A program made the position numbers and the translations under genes. Below the pieces are notes generated by a model that had not been told where the DNA came from, made no database searches, and was given only the letters and a program-made list of their open reading frames with translations. DNA of 64,000 nucleotides from Flaccisagitta enflata (Eukaryota > Chaetognatha > Sagittoidea > Aphragmophora), in assembly GCA_965153355.1 (NCBI GenBank), contig OZ231126.1:21948001-22012000 (forward strand), written 5' to 3'. Shown in pieces: positions 1 to 11,712 of the stretch (its first letter is position 1; every line of letters begins with the position of its first letter).

Positions 1-24
1 GTTGGCCGTGTATCCGGCCTTGTT
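1..24 (-). repeat. R1 dispersed element, 5' end fragment
   Basis: On the minus strand the sequence begins AACAAGGCCGGATACACGGC, the conserved 5' end of family R1 seen again near 28.8, 44.1, 53.7 and 58.3 kb. The rest of this copy lies outside the window. Confidence 0.7.
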
Positions 25-1225
25 ATATGGCAATTTTAAAGATTTTAGAATGTTCTTTCATTCTAGACAAATCCTTAGTCTGTATCTCAACAGTTAAAGC
101 TTGTCAAAGTCAACTTTTTTTACAAACCCATTTACTTCAATCGGACACAATTGAATGAGGCAATGTTTTAACTCATCCTCAAGCTTGAATGACCAGCATT
201 GTCACACTTGAAACATCTTTCGAAGAGCTTTAAAATGGTCATAAATTTTGTATACTTTGAGCTTTCAGATCAGAAGAAACAAGCAAAACAAGGTGTTCTG
301 TTTTTTGTGCGCTATTGTAAGTATATAAAAAAATGGTACTGATTTACAACAAAATAACATACTTCATGTATTGATATATCATGCATGTATCTGTGTCTCT
401 CTCTCATTATCTCCCTCTTTCTCTAGTTATGCTGCCTAAAACATCACGTAGATGGCCTATGAAGGTCCCCAAACTGTGAATCCACATATTGATAGCGGGC
501 TTTTTTTTGGAATTCTGAAATTTGGTACTTTAATATATTTGTATAAACATTGACCTAGAAGTAGGCTTAGGTAGGCGCTATGTTAGGAATATGGTATCTT
601 TCTAATCTCATGATACTGTTGTTAATAGTTTATTAGTAATGAATATTTTTTTATCAAACTATGACTTAAAAATATCCAAGAGAATGGTACGGCTTTTTCT
701 TAAAACTCAGCCACAAGTTTTTTCAGCCACTGCACAGAGAGCCACTTAAGCTCGATTCCCGGCGTAAAACCAAAGGATTTTTTCAATTTTTCTATCTCAA
801 TATTTGTTTTAATGAGGAGAGAACAAAATGGGTGTTTTATTCCGTTAGAGGGGGTTAAAACAAGGGGGTGAGTGGAAAAAAAATGAAAAGTTTTTTTTTC
901 TCCAAGATATTGCAGTAAAAAGGGATGATGCCCTCATTGTTCCTCATCAAAAACATTTTAACACCATTGCATAGAGGAGACTGAGCACATTCCAAATATA
1001 TAAGCATATGTGCATATTAGTGCCGCTTTGGCGCTCAGAGCAGATGGAATGTCATTCTGGCAGCAATGGTTTTCAGCGACGATGTCCAGTTGAATCCCAA
1101 TCTTTCCATCAACAAGTATGGCACTGTGGGGAAGAGGAAGAGGATAAGATTAAGAAGAGTAGATGAGGAAGAGGAAAACCAAAATAAGAATAACTCTAAA
1201 AAGGCACGGTGCATAGGCTGCTCAT
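25..1225. other. AT-rich intergenic DNA, no gene seen
   Basis: No coding signal is visible on either strand. Positions about 40-300 are a diverged inverted match to about 11,780-12,030: both contain 'gtctgtatctcaa', 'gagctttaaaat' and a 'tgtcaaagt' motif in the same order on opposite strands. The two copies therefore bracket the 1.9-11.7 kb tandem-repeat region. A short 'gctcgattcccggc' near 750 resembles a tRNA B box, but no matching A box was found. Confidence 0.6.
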
Positions 1226-1412
1226 GAAGGTGGCGCCTTCATAAGTCACTCACCTTTGGTTGGAGAAGTTCTGAGTTCGATTCTCATCTGACACCTACAC
1301 CTTTGATTCTCAAAATTCTGCCCCAATGAAAAATAAATGTAAATTACAAGATTCGAACTCAGAACCTTGCCGGCAAAAAGCAAAGGTGTAACCACTAGTC
1401 CATCCCGGTTTC
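1226..1412 (-). repeat. tRNA-derived SINE-like sequence
   Basis: On the minus strand from 1412 the sequence has a box-A-like TGGACTAGTGGTTACACC about 1389-1406 and a box-B-like GAGTTCGAATC about 1350-1361, spaced as in a tRNA. A second box-B-like GAGTTCGATTC at about 1275-1286 lies on the plus strand, so two diverged SINE heads appear to face each other. The copy is too altered to be a functional tRNA. Inference: a RNA polymerase III SINE remnant. Confidence 0.5.
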
Positions 1413-1860
1413 TTAGCAATTGCCGCAATCAAATTGTCTTATTCTAAAATGGCAGCAAGGTCTTCTCTTAAGTTGTTCTTATTTTTTTCATTGCAAACTC
1501 TTGTAGTTGATTGGAGTGCCCTCCTCAGTCAATGAGATGCATAAATAAATCTTAGACATAAGGAAACTGCTCAGTAAATTCTTCTGTGTTATAGTGTGCA
1601 CTGTTTGTCTCGTTTCAATTGCATAAATTCAGCAAACAAAAACTTGTTCTGCACTGGGATGAAAGATCGCTGCCTGGTTTCCACTTTCATACTTTTTTGA
1701 AATGTTGATTTCTCTTGAGATATCTGCATGAAATTTTAAACATGTTATATTCATATATAAGACCGCTCACGGACAATTATTCAGTGTAGTCCTGACAGGT
1801 AAACATGCCAAAACTTTAATGAATTTCATGTTTTTGTGATCGCTGTACCACTACGATCTA
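1413..1860. other. Intergenic DNA, no feature seen
   Basis: AT-rich unique sequence with no open frame or repeat that I can support, running into the first degenerate copies of the minisatellite. Confidence 0.5.
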
Positions 1861-1934
1861 TGAGAGATTCAACCAGAAAGTCTATGAAATATGCAACAAG
1901 TCTGAGAGACACAACCAGGAAGTCTACAAGAGAG

Positions 1935-2332
1935 ACAACCATTGGTTGTATTCTGCTTTCTCTGGTTAAATTTTTCTGGTTTAAAGTCTCTTGTTGACTT
2001 TCTTTAGTTGACTTTGCATGTACTTATCTGGTTGTATTTTTCTGGTTTTTTTCTGGTTGTTTTTTTCTGGTTGTATTTTTCTGGTTGTATTTTTCTGGTG
2101 TTAGTGCTGCTCTGCTGTGGCTGCTGCAACAAAATCATTTGTTGGTTCATTTTCTTAATGAAATTGCTGCGCTGTATGACTGCTGCTGCGTAAATCCCCC
2201 TTTAAACCCCTGCCTTATAGCCCCAACCATCCTTATATACCTACCTTAATAATATAATAAAGCAGCAGCAGCATATCAAAATTTGTTACTAAGGAAAATA
2301 CAACCAGCAGCAGCCCAGCAGCCTTAATAGTG
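1935..2332 (+). repeat. Minisatellite spacer cassette, copy 1
   Basis: It opens in GGTTGTATT polarity with units 'tttctggttgtat', passes through a CTG/CAG-rich centre, then a near-invariant block containing 'cccctgccttatagcccc', and finishes in the opposite polarity with 'aaaatacaacc'. The same cassette recurs at about 3266 and 5605, so it is part of a higher-order repeat. Confidence 0.85.
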
Positions 2333-3265
2333 ACTCTAAAGAAGAATACAACCAGAGCTATTAAAGTAAATACAACCAGTGTTTCTAAGAGAAAAACAAC
2401 CAGAGTTTCATTCCATTATACAACCAGTGCTTCTAAGATAAACAAAACCATAATATCTGAGAGATATAACAAGTGGCAGAGAGACACAACCAGAGTTTCT
2501 TTGAGAGATACATTCAGAAAGTTGACCAGAGATATATTCAGAGAGTGGACGAGAGATACAACCAGTTGTTAAGAAATGCAACCAGAGGTTCTATGAGAAA
2601 TACAACCAGATAATCTACAAGAAATACAACCTAAGAGTCAAAGGAAAATACAACAAGGGTTAATGAGAAATACAACCAGAGAGTATGAGAAATACAACCA
2701 GTGAGAAATACAACCAGAAAGTCTATGAGAAATACAACCAGAGAGTCTATGAGAAATACAACCAAAGAGTCTATGAGAAATACAACCAGAAAGTCTATGA
2801 GAAATACAACCAGAAAGTCGATGAGAAATACAACCAGAAAGTCTATGAGAAATACAACCAGAAAGTCTATGAGAAATACAACCAGAAAGTCTATGAGAAA
2901 TACAACCAGAAAGTCTATGAGAAATACAACCGGAGTCTATGAGAAATACAACCAGAGAGTCTATGAGAAATACAACCAGTGAGTCTATGAGAAATACAAC
3001 CAGAGAGTCTATGAGGAATACAACCAGAGAGTCTATGAGAAATACAGCCAGAGAGTCTATGAGAAATACAACCAGAGAGTCTATGAGAAATACAACCAGT
3101 CCATGAGAAATACAACGAGTCTATGAGAGATTCGACTAAAGAGTCGATGGAAAATACAATCAGTCAATAAGAAATACAAAAAGAAAGTCTATGAGAATTC
3201 AACCAGAGTTAGAAAGAAATACAACCAGTCTAGGAGAGACACAACCAGGAATTCTAAAAAAAAAC
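2333..3265. repeat. 24 bp minisatellite array 1
   Basis: Degenerate ATACAACC units at the start become a clean 24 bp array at about 2690-3110. Variants differ mainly at 'agaaagtc' versus 'agagagtc'. Occasional units lack bases, for example near 2930 and 3100. Confidence 0.9.
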
Positions 3266-3790
3266 AACTATTGGTTGTATTGAGCATTCTCTGGTTGATT
3301 TTCTCTGGTTGACTTTGGTTAACTTTTTGCGGTTGTATTTTTCTGGTTGCATTTATTTATACAACTATTGGTTGTATTCCGCTTTCTTCGATTAATTTTT
3401 TCTGTTTTAAATTCTCTGGTTGATTTTCTGTGGTGTTCTCTGGTTGACTTCAGTTGCCATTGGTTGTATTTTTCTGGTTGTATTTTTTTGGTTGTATTTT
3501 TCTGGTTGTATTTCTCTGGTGGCAGTGCTGCTCTGCTGGGGCTGCTGTTACAAAATCATTTGTCAGTTCAATTTCTGAATGAAATTGCTGCGCTGTATGA
3601 CTGCTGCAGCGTAAATCCCCCTTTAAACCCCTGCCTTATAGCCCCAACCATCCTTATATACCTACCTTAATATTATAATAAAGCAGCAGCAGCAGCATAT
3701 CAAAATTTGTTCCTAAGGAAAATACAACCAGCAGCAGCAGCCCAGCAGCCTTAAAAGGGACTCTAAAGAAGAATACAACCAGAACTATTT
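3266..3790 (+). repeat. Minisatellite spacer cassette, copy 2
   Basis: Homologous to the cassettes at 1935 and 5605, with the same 'tattggttgtattccgc' start, CTG/CAG centre and 'cccctgccttatagcccc' block. It carries an extra left-hand segment containing 'gactttggttaac' that copy 3 shares and copy 1 lacks. Confidence 0.85.
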
Positions 3791-5604
3791 AAGTAAATAC
3801 AACCAGTGTTTCTAAGAGAAAAACAACCAGAGTTTCATTCAACCAGTTCATTCAACCAATTCATACAACCAGTTCATACAACCAGTGCTTCTAAGATAAA
3901 AACATTCATAATATCTGAGAGATATAACAAGAGTGGCTGGGAGATACAACCAGAGTTTCTTTGAGAGTCTATGAGAAATACAACCAGAGAGTCTATGGGA
4001 TATACAACCAGTGAGTCTATACGACACACAACCAGTTAGTCTATGAGAATTACAACCAGTCTATGAGAAGTAAATCCATCGTGTATGAGAAATACAACCA
4101 GAGATTGTATGAGAAATACAACCAGAGATTCTATGAGAAATACAACCAGAGAGTCTAAGAAAAATACAACTAGTCTATGAGAAATATGAGTCTATGAGAG
4201 ATACAATTAAAAAGTGGATGGAAAATACAACCAGAGTCAAGAAAAACAACCAGAGAGTCTATGAGAAATACAACCAGAGAGTCTATGAGAAATACAACCA
4301 GAGAGTCTATGAGAAATACAACCAGAGAGTCTATGAGAAATACAACCAGAGAGTCTATGAGAAATACAACCAGAGAGTCTATGAGAAATACAACAGAGAG
4401 TCTATGAGAAATACAACCAGAGAGTCTATAAATACAACCAGAGAGTCTATGAGAAATACAACCAGAGTCTATAAATACAACCAGGAGTCTATGAAATACA
4501 ACCAGAGAGTCTATAAGAAATACAACCAAGTCTATGAAATACAACCAGAGAGTCTATGAGAAATACAACCAGAGAGTCTATGAGAAATACAACCAGAGAG
4601 TCTATGAGAAATACAACCAGAGAGTCTATGAGAAATACAACCAGAGAGTCTATGAGAAATACAACCAGAGAGTCTATGAGAAATACAACCAGAGTCTATG
4701 AGAAACAAATACAACCAGAGAGTCTATGAGAAATACAACCAGAGAGTCTATGAGAAATACAACCAGAGAGTCTATGAGAAATACAACCAGAGAGTCTATG
4801 AGAAATACAACCAGAGAGTCTATGAGGAATACAACCAGAGAGTCTATGAGGAATACAACCAGGGAGTCTTTGAGAAATACAACTAGAGAATCTATGAGAA
4901 ATACAACCAGAGAGTCTATAAGAAATACAATCATAGAGTCTATGAGAAATACAACCAGAAAATCTGAGAAATACAACTAGTCTATGAAAAATACAACCAG
5001 AGCGTCTATCAGAGATACAACCAGAGAGTCTATGAGAGATACAACCAGAGAGTCTATGAGAGATACAACCAGCGAGTCTATGAGAGATACAACCAGCGAG
5101 TCTATGAGAAATACAACCAGAGTCTATGGGGTAACAACCAGAGTCTATGAGAAATACAACCAGAGAGTCTATGAGGAATACAACCAGAGAGTCTATGAGG
5201 AATACAACCAGAGAGTCTATGAGGAATACAACCAGAGAGTCTATGAGGAATACAACCAGAGAGTCTATGAGGAATACAACCAGAGAGTGTCTATGAGGAA
5301 TACAACCAGAGAGTGTCTATGAGGAATACAGCCAGAGAGTGTCTATGAGGAATACAGCCAGAGAGTCTATGAGAAATACAGCCAGTCTATGCGAAATACA
5401 ACCAGAGAGTCTATGAGAAATACAACCAGTCTATGAGAAATACAACGAGTCTATGAGAGATTTAACTAAAGGGTCGATGGAAAATACAATCACCGAGTCA
5501 ATAAGAAATGCAAAACGAAAAACTATGAGAATTCATACAGAGTTAATAAGAAATACAACCAGTCTAGGAGAGACACAACCAGGAATTCTGAAAAAAAAAC
5601 AAAC
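3791..5604. repeat. 24 bp minisatellite array 2
   Basis: The longest ATACAACC-polarity block. Long homogeneous runs lie at about 4255-4420, 4545-4960 and 4985-5380, with local sub-variants: 'gagaaa', 'gaggaa' and 'gagaga' before the core form clustered sub-arrays. This clustering is typical of tandem expansion by unequal exchange or slippage. Confidence 0.9.
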
Positions 5605-6125
5605 CATTGGTTGTATTGAGCGTTCTCTGGTTATCATTCTCTGGTTGACTTTGGTTAACTTTTTGCGGTTGTATTTTTCTGGCTGTATTTATATATACAA
5701 CTATTGGTTGTATTCCGCTTTCTTCAATTAAATTTTTCTGGTTTAAATTCTCTGGTTGACTTTCTGTGGTGCTCTCTGGTTGACTTCAGTTGCCATTGGT
5801 TGTATTTTTCTGGTTGTATTTTTCTGGTTGTATTTCTCTGGTGGCAGTGCTGCTCTGCTGGGGCTGATGCTACAAAATCATTTGTCAGTTCAATTTCTGA
5901 ATGAAATTGCTGCGCTGCATGACTGCTGCAGTGTAAATCCCCCTTTAAACCCCTGCCTTATAGCCCCAACCATCCTTATATACCTACCTTAATATTATAA
6001 TAAAGCAGCAGCAGCAGCATATCAAAATTTGTTCCTAAGGAAAATACAACCAGCAGCAGCCCAGCAGCCTTAAAAGGGACTCTAAAGAAGAATACAACCA
6101 GAGCTATAAAAGTAAATACAACCAG
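5605..6125 (+). repeat. Minisatellite spacer cassette, copy 3
   Basis: Nearly identical in order and content to copy 2, including the 'gactttggttaac' segment and the 'cccctgccttatagcccc' block. This indicates that array plus cassette was duplicated as one higher-order unit. Confidence 0.85.
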
Positions 6126-6654
6126 TGTTTCTAAGAGAAAAACAACCAGAGTTTCATTCCATAATACAACCAGTGCTTCTAAGATAAAAACAACCATAAT
6201 ATCTGAGAGATATAACAAAAGTGGCTGAGAGATACAACCAGAGTTTCTTTGAGAGTTTATGAGAAATACAACCAGAGAGTCTATAAGATATACAACCAGT
6301 GAGTCTATGAGAAATACAACCAGAGAGTCTATGAGAAATACAACCAGTCTATGAGAAGTAAAACCATAGTCTTTGAGAAATACAACCAGAGATTGTATGA
6401 GAAATAGAACCAGAGATTCTCTGAGAAATACAACCAGAGATTCTCTGAGAAATACAACTAGATAGTCTATGAAAAATACAACCAGTCTTATGAGAAATAT
6501 GAGTCTTTGAGAGATTCAATTAAAGAGTTGATGGAAAATACAACCAGAGAGTCAAGAAATACGACTAGGAAGTCTATGAGAAACTCAACCAGTTAATGAG
6601 AGATACAACCAGAGTCTATGAGAGACACAACCAGGAGTTCTATAAAAGATACAA
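6126..6654. repeat. Degenerate ATACAACC array 3
   Basis: Diverged units of about 20-24 bp in ATACAACC polarity. The first part parallels the sequence after spacer copy 2 (3780-4200) in order, including 'cataatatctgagagatat', which extends the higher-order repeat beyond the cassette. Confidence 0.8.
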
Positions 6655-6800
6655 CCATTGGTTGTACTGAGCACTCTCTGATTGACTTTCTCTGGTTGAC
6701 TTTCTCTGGTTGATTTTCTTTAGTTGACTTTGGTTGTCTTTTTGTGGTTATTTTTGTGGTTGTATTTCTCTGAGATACAACTATTGGTTGTATTCTGCTT
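6655..6800 (+). repeat. Partial minisatellite spacer cassette, copy 4
   Basis: Contains the GGTTGTAT-polarity left half of the cassette ('attggttgtactgagc', 'gactttggttg') and then changes directly back to ATACAACC units. The CTG/CAG centre is missing. Confidence 0.7.
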
Positions 6801-8935
6801 TCTCTATGAGAAATACAACCAGTGAGTCTATGAGAAATACAACCAGTGAGTCTATGAGAAATACAACCAGTGAGTCTATGAGAAATACAACCAGTGAGTC
6901 TATGAGAAATACAACCAGTGAGTCTATGAGAAATACAACCAGTGAGTCTATGAGAAATACAACCAGTGAGTCTATGAGAAATTCAACCAGTGAGTCTACG
7001 AGAAATACAACCAGTGAGTCTATGAGAAATACAACCAGTGAGTCTATGAAAAATATGATCATTGAGTCTATGCAAAATACAACCAGTGAGTCTATGCAAA
7101 ATACAACCAGTGAGTCTTTGAGAAATACAACCAGAGAGTCTATGAGAAATACAACCAGAGAGTCTATGAGAAATACAACCAGAGAGTCTAAGAGAAATAC
7201 AACCAGATAGTCTATGAGAAATACAACCAGAGATTCTATGAGAAATACAACCAGAGATTCTATGAGAAATACAACCAGAGATTCTATGAGAAATACAGCT
7301 AGAGATTACATGAGAAATACAACCAGTTTTTAAGAGAAATACAACCAGTTTCTCAGAGAAAAGAAACCAGAGCTTCTATAATAAAAACAACCAGTCTGAG
7401 AGATACATAATACATCATTCTATGAGAGATACATCCAGAGTTTCGACAAGAGATACATTCAGAAGTAGATGAGTGCTACAACCAGCGCGTCTGTGAGAGA
7501 TACAACCAGAGTTGAAGGAAAATACAACCAGTGTTAATGAGAAATACAACCAGAGATTCTATGAGAAATACAGCCAGAGAGTCTATGATAAATGGGACCA
7601 GAGAGTCTGAGATATACAAGCAGAGCGTCTGTGAGAGATAAAATCAGGTAGTTAACAAGAGATGCAACCAAGAGTCAAAGGAATATTCAACCAAGGTTGA
7701 TAAGAAATACAACCAGTTTCTATGAGAAATACAACCAGAGAGTCTAAGAGAGTCTAAGAGAGATACAACCAGATAGTCTACAAGAGATACAGCCGAGCGT
7801 CAAAGGAAAATACAACCAAGGTTAATGAGAAATACAACCAGAGATTCTATGAGAAATACAACCAGAGAGTCTATGAGAAATATGTCCGGAGATTCTACGA
7901 GAAATACAACCAGAAAGTCTATGAGATATACAAGCAGAGTATCTATGAGAGATACAACCAGAAAATTTATGAGAGGTACAACCAGAGTTGATTGGATATA
8001 CAACCAGAGTCAATGAGAAATAGAACAATATTCTATGAGCAATACAAGCAGTCTATGAGAAATATAAACAGAGTCTATAAGAGATACAACCAGCGAGTCT
8101 ATAAGAGATACAACCAGCGAGTCTATGATAGATACAACCAGCGAGTCTATGAGAGATACAACCAGCGAGTCTATGAGAGATACAACCAGCGAGTCTATGA
8201 GAGATACAACCAGCGAGTCTATGAGAGTTACAACCAGCGAGTCTATGAGAGATAGAACCAGCGAGTCTATGAGAGATAGAACCAGCAAGTCTATGAGAGA
8301 TACAACCAGCGAGTCTATGAGAGATACAACCAGCGAGTCTATGAGAGATACAACCAGCGAGTCTATGAGAGATACAACCAGCGAGTCTATGAGAGATACA
8401 ACCAGCGAGTCTATGAGAGATACAACCAGCGAGTCTATGAGAGATACAACCAGCGAGTCTATGAGAGATACAACCAGCAAGTCTATGAGAGATACAACCA
8501 GCGAGTCTATGAGAGATACAACCAGCGAGTCTATGAGAGATACAACCAGACATTCTTTGAGAGATACAACCAGATATTCTTTGAGAGATACAACCAGATA
8601 TTCTTTGAGAGATACAACCAGATATTCTTTGAGAGATACAACCAGACATTCTTTGAGAGATACAACCAGACATTCTTTGAGAGATACAACCAGACATTCT
8701 TTGAGAGATACAACCAGACATTCTTTGAGAGATACAACCAGACATTCTTTGAGAGATACAACCAGACATTCTTTGAGAGATACAACCAGACATTCTTTGA
8801 GAGAAACTACCAGAAAATCTAAAAGAAATTAATTCAGCATCGATGAGTTATACAACCAGATTCGATGAGTAACACAACCAGATAGTCTTTGAGAAATGTA
8901 ACCAGAGTATGATAAATACAACCAAAGGATGAGAA
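6801..8935. repeat. 24 bp minisatellite array 4 with homogeneous sub-arrays
   Basis: Successive blocks are dominated by one variant each: units with 'ccagtgagtc' (about 6805-7130), a degenerate stretch (about 7300-8080), units with 'ccagcgagtc' (about 8085-8545, roughly 19 copies) and units with 'ccagacattctttgag' (about 8545-8815, roughly 11 copies). Block-wise homogeneity points to separate local expansions. Confidence 0.9.
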
Positions 8936-9908
8936 ATACAACCATAGTTGTATTCCTCTGGTTGTATCTTTGTGGTTGTATTATTTCTCTGGTTGTATCA
9001 TTGTGGTTGTATTTCTCTGGTTGTATCATTGTGGTTGTATTTCTCTGGTTGTATCTCCGTGGTTGTATTTCTCTGGTTGTATCTCCGTGGTTGTATTTCT
9101 CTGGTTGTATCTCCGTGGATGTATTTCTCTGGTTGTAACTCCGCGGTTGTATTTCTCTGGTTGTATCTCCATGGTTGTATTTCTGATTATATCTTCGTGG
9201 CTTTTTCCTTAGCTGTATCCTCTTGGTTGTATCTATATGGTTGTATCACCATGGTTGTATCTTTCTGGTTGTTTCTCCATGGTTGTATTTTTCTGGTTGT
9301 ATTTTTTAGTTGTTTTTCTCTGGTTGTATTTTCTTGGTTGTATTATTTTGGTTATATTTCTCTGGTTGTATCTACCTGGTTGTATTTTCTTGGTTGTATT
9401 ATCTTGGTTGTGTTATCTTGGTTGTGTTATCTTGGTTGTGTTATCTTGGTTGTATTATCTTGGTTGTATTATCTTGGTTGTATTATCTTGGTTGTATTAT
9501 CTTGGTTGTATTATCTTGGTTGTATTATCTTGGTTGTATCATCTTGGTTGTATTATCATGGTTGTATTATCTTAGTTGTATTATCTTGGTTGTATTATCT
9601 TGGTTGTATTATCTTGGTTGTATTTCTCTGGTTGTATTTCTCTGGTTGTATTTTATTGGTTGTGTTTTCTTGGTTGTATTTCCCTGGTTGTATTTCCCTG
9701 GTTGTATCTCCCTGGTTGTATCTCCCTGGTTGTATTTTCTTGGTTGTATTTTCTTGGTTGTATTTTTCTGGTTGTATTTTTCTGGATGTATTTTTCTGGT
9801 TGTATTATCTTGGTTGTATAATCTTGGTTGTATTTTCCTGGTTGTATTTTTCTGGTTGTATTATCTTGGTTGTATAATCTTGGTTGTATTTTCCTGGTTG
9901 TATTTCGC
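8936..9908 (+). repeat. Inverted-polarity block, 15 bp units
   Basis: At about 8938-8950 the array flips from ATACAACC to GGTTGTAT polarity. The unit shortens to 15 bp: GGTTGTAT plus a 7 bp linker such as 'tatcttg', 'ttctctg' or 'ctccctg'. Linker variants are clustered along the block. Confidence 0.9.
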
Positions 9909-9942
9909 TGCCAGGATATAATGAGTCACTACTTCATTTGTC

Positions 9943-10287
9943 TAGTAATATGTTGCTAGGACTTAAGCCGTTTACATAGGCAAAGGGTAGTAAAGGTGTG
10001 TGAATTTTTTTAAAATTTGGTGTACCGGTAAAGGATTTCAATGGAACAGCCCCTGCAAAATTTGAATTAAATCTGAAGTCTGGTTTATGAGATATTAGCT
10101 TATTTATGTAGTAGTATGTTACTAGTACTTTGGCGATTTTACATAGGCAAAGGGTAGTAAAGGCATGTGAATTTTTTTTATATTTGGTATGCAAGTAGAG
10201 GATATCAATAGAACAAGCCCTGCAAAATTCGAATTAATTCTGAAGTATGGTTTATGAGAAATTAGCTTATTTATGTAGTAATGTTAC
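9943..10287. repeat. Tandem duplication, unit about 167 bp
   Basis: Two diverged direct copies start at about 9943 and 10,112. Each contains 'cataggcaaagggtagtaaa' and then 'tatgagatattagctta' or its variant. A third copy begins at about 10,277 and stops after a few bases. Confidence 0.85.
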
Positions 10288-10375
10288 TATGATTTAACCA
10301 ATTGGAGTTGATGAATTTTTTTAGTTGCTCATTCATTACATTCTGATTTTTCTTAAGGTTTTCCATCATGGATTT

Positions 10376-11085
10376 CAAGATTCGTCTTCATTCTTCAACT
10401 ACTGTCATCATCTTCAACTACTGTCATCATCTTCAACTACTGTCATCATCTTCAACTACTGTCATCATCTTTAACTACTGTCATCATCTTCAACCACTGT
10501 CATCATCATCAACTACTGTCATCATCATCAACTACTGTCATCATCATCAACTGCTGTCATCATCTTCAACTGCTGTCATCATCTTCAACTGCTGTCATCA
10601 TCTTCAACTGCTGTCATCATCTTCAACTGCTGTCATCATCTTCAACTGCTGTCATCATCTTCAGCTGTTGTCATCATCTTCAACTACTGTCATCATCTTC
10701 AACTACTGTCATCATCTTCAACTACTGTCATCATCTTCAACTACTGTCATCATCATCAACTACTATCATCATCTTCAACTGCTGTCATCATCTTCAACTA
10801 ATGTCATCATCTTCAACTGCTGTCATCGTCTTCAACTGCTGTCATCATCTTCAACTGCTGTCATCATCTTCAACTGCTGTCATCATCTTCAACTGCTGTC
10901 ATCATCTTCAACTACTGTCATCACCTTCAACTACTGTCATCACCTTCAACTACTGTAATCACCTTCAACTACTGTCATCACCTTCAACTACTGTCATCAC
11001 CTTCAACTACTGTCATCACCTTCAACTACTGTCATCACCTTCAACTACTGTCATCACCTTCAGCTACTGTCATCACCTTCACCTA
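10376..11085 (+). repeat. 19 bp tandem array
   Basis: About 37 copies of a 19 bp unit containing CTTCAACTACTGTCATCA. Variants at one or two sites (CTACTG versus CTGCTG, CATCTTC versus CACCTTC) form clustered blocks. The 19 bp period rotates the reading frame, so the open frames across it are incidental. Confidence 0.95.
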
Positions 11086-11215
11086 TTGTCATCAACTTTA
11101 AAAACTTTTTTGAAAATTTTCTTTTAATTTTAAAATTTTTTTGAAAATTTTTTTGAAAATTTTTTTGAAATTTTTTTGAAAAAATTTTTTTTTTAATTTT
11201 TTATTTTAAGGTATA
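11086..11215. repeat. T-rich low-complexity tract
   Basis: Runs of T with interspersed 'gaaaa' form short imperfect repeats between the 19 bp and 22 bp arrays. Confidence 0.8.
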
Positions 11216-11655
11216 CCATCATGGACTACAAGGTATGCCATCATGGACTACAAGGTATGCCCTCATGGACTTCCAGGTATGCCATCATGGACTCCCAGGT
11301 ATGCCATCATGGACTCCCAGGTATGCCATCATGGACTCCCAGGTATGCCATCATGGACTCCCAGGTATGCCATCATGGACTCCCAGGTATGCCATCATGG
11401 ACTCCCAGGTATGCCATCATGGACTCCCAGGTATGCCATCATGGACTCCCAGGTATGCCATCATGGACTCCCAGGTATGCCATCATGGACTTCCAGGTAT
11501 GCCATCATGGACTTCCAGGTATGCCATCATGGACTTCCAGGTATGCCATCATGGACTTCCAGGTATGCCATCATGGACTTCCAGGTATGCCATCATGGAC
11601 TTCCAGGTATGCCATCATGGACTTCCAGGTATGCCATCATGGACTTCAAGGTATT
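11216..11655 (+). repeat. 22 bp tandem array
   Basis: About 20 copies of a 22 bp unit containing CATCATGGAC and CAGGTATGC. Central units read 'gactcccagg' and outer ones 'gacttccagg' or 'gactacaagg', so the variants are zoned. All three forward frames stay open only because the unit has no stops. Confidence 0.95.
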
Positions 11656-11712
11656 TCTCTTAAAATTGTTGTCTTGGCCTGTATCTCATCGAGTTGCGTT
11701 TACGCAACGAGA

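Larger units (their letters stand above)
1861..9908. repeat. Large composite minisatellite with polarity switches
   Basis: About 8 kb of tandem units share the core ATACAACC, or its complement GGTTGTAT. The main unit is 24 bp and contains ATACAACCAG followed by a variable 3-5 bp and GTCTATGAGA. Arrays in ATACAACC polarity alternate with shorter cassettes in GGTTGTAT polarity, and the cluster ends in about 970 bp of GGTTGTAT-polarity units. Because 24 is a multiple of three and the unit lacks in-frame stops, long frames with an eight-residue period occur on both strands (up to about 246 codons). These have no independent sign of being coding. Confidence 0.95.

Noticed and set aside
1351-1410. 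Functional tRNA gene
   Set aside because: Box motifs are present, but the acceptor and anticodon stems do not pair well; a SINE remnant fits better.
8010-8832. Long overlapping frames with eight-residue periods
   Set aside because: They arise on both strands from a 24 bp satellite without stops. There are no start context, splice signals or non-repeat domains.
9310-9921. Hydrophobic frames that look like membrane proteins
   Set aside because: They are translations of the 15 bp GGTTGTAT array in three frames; hydrophobicity follows from T-rich DNA.
10376-11655. CRISPR-like array
   Set aside because: The 19 and 22 bp units are directly adjacent with no unique spacers, and the setting is eukaryotic.
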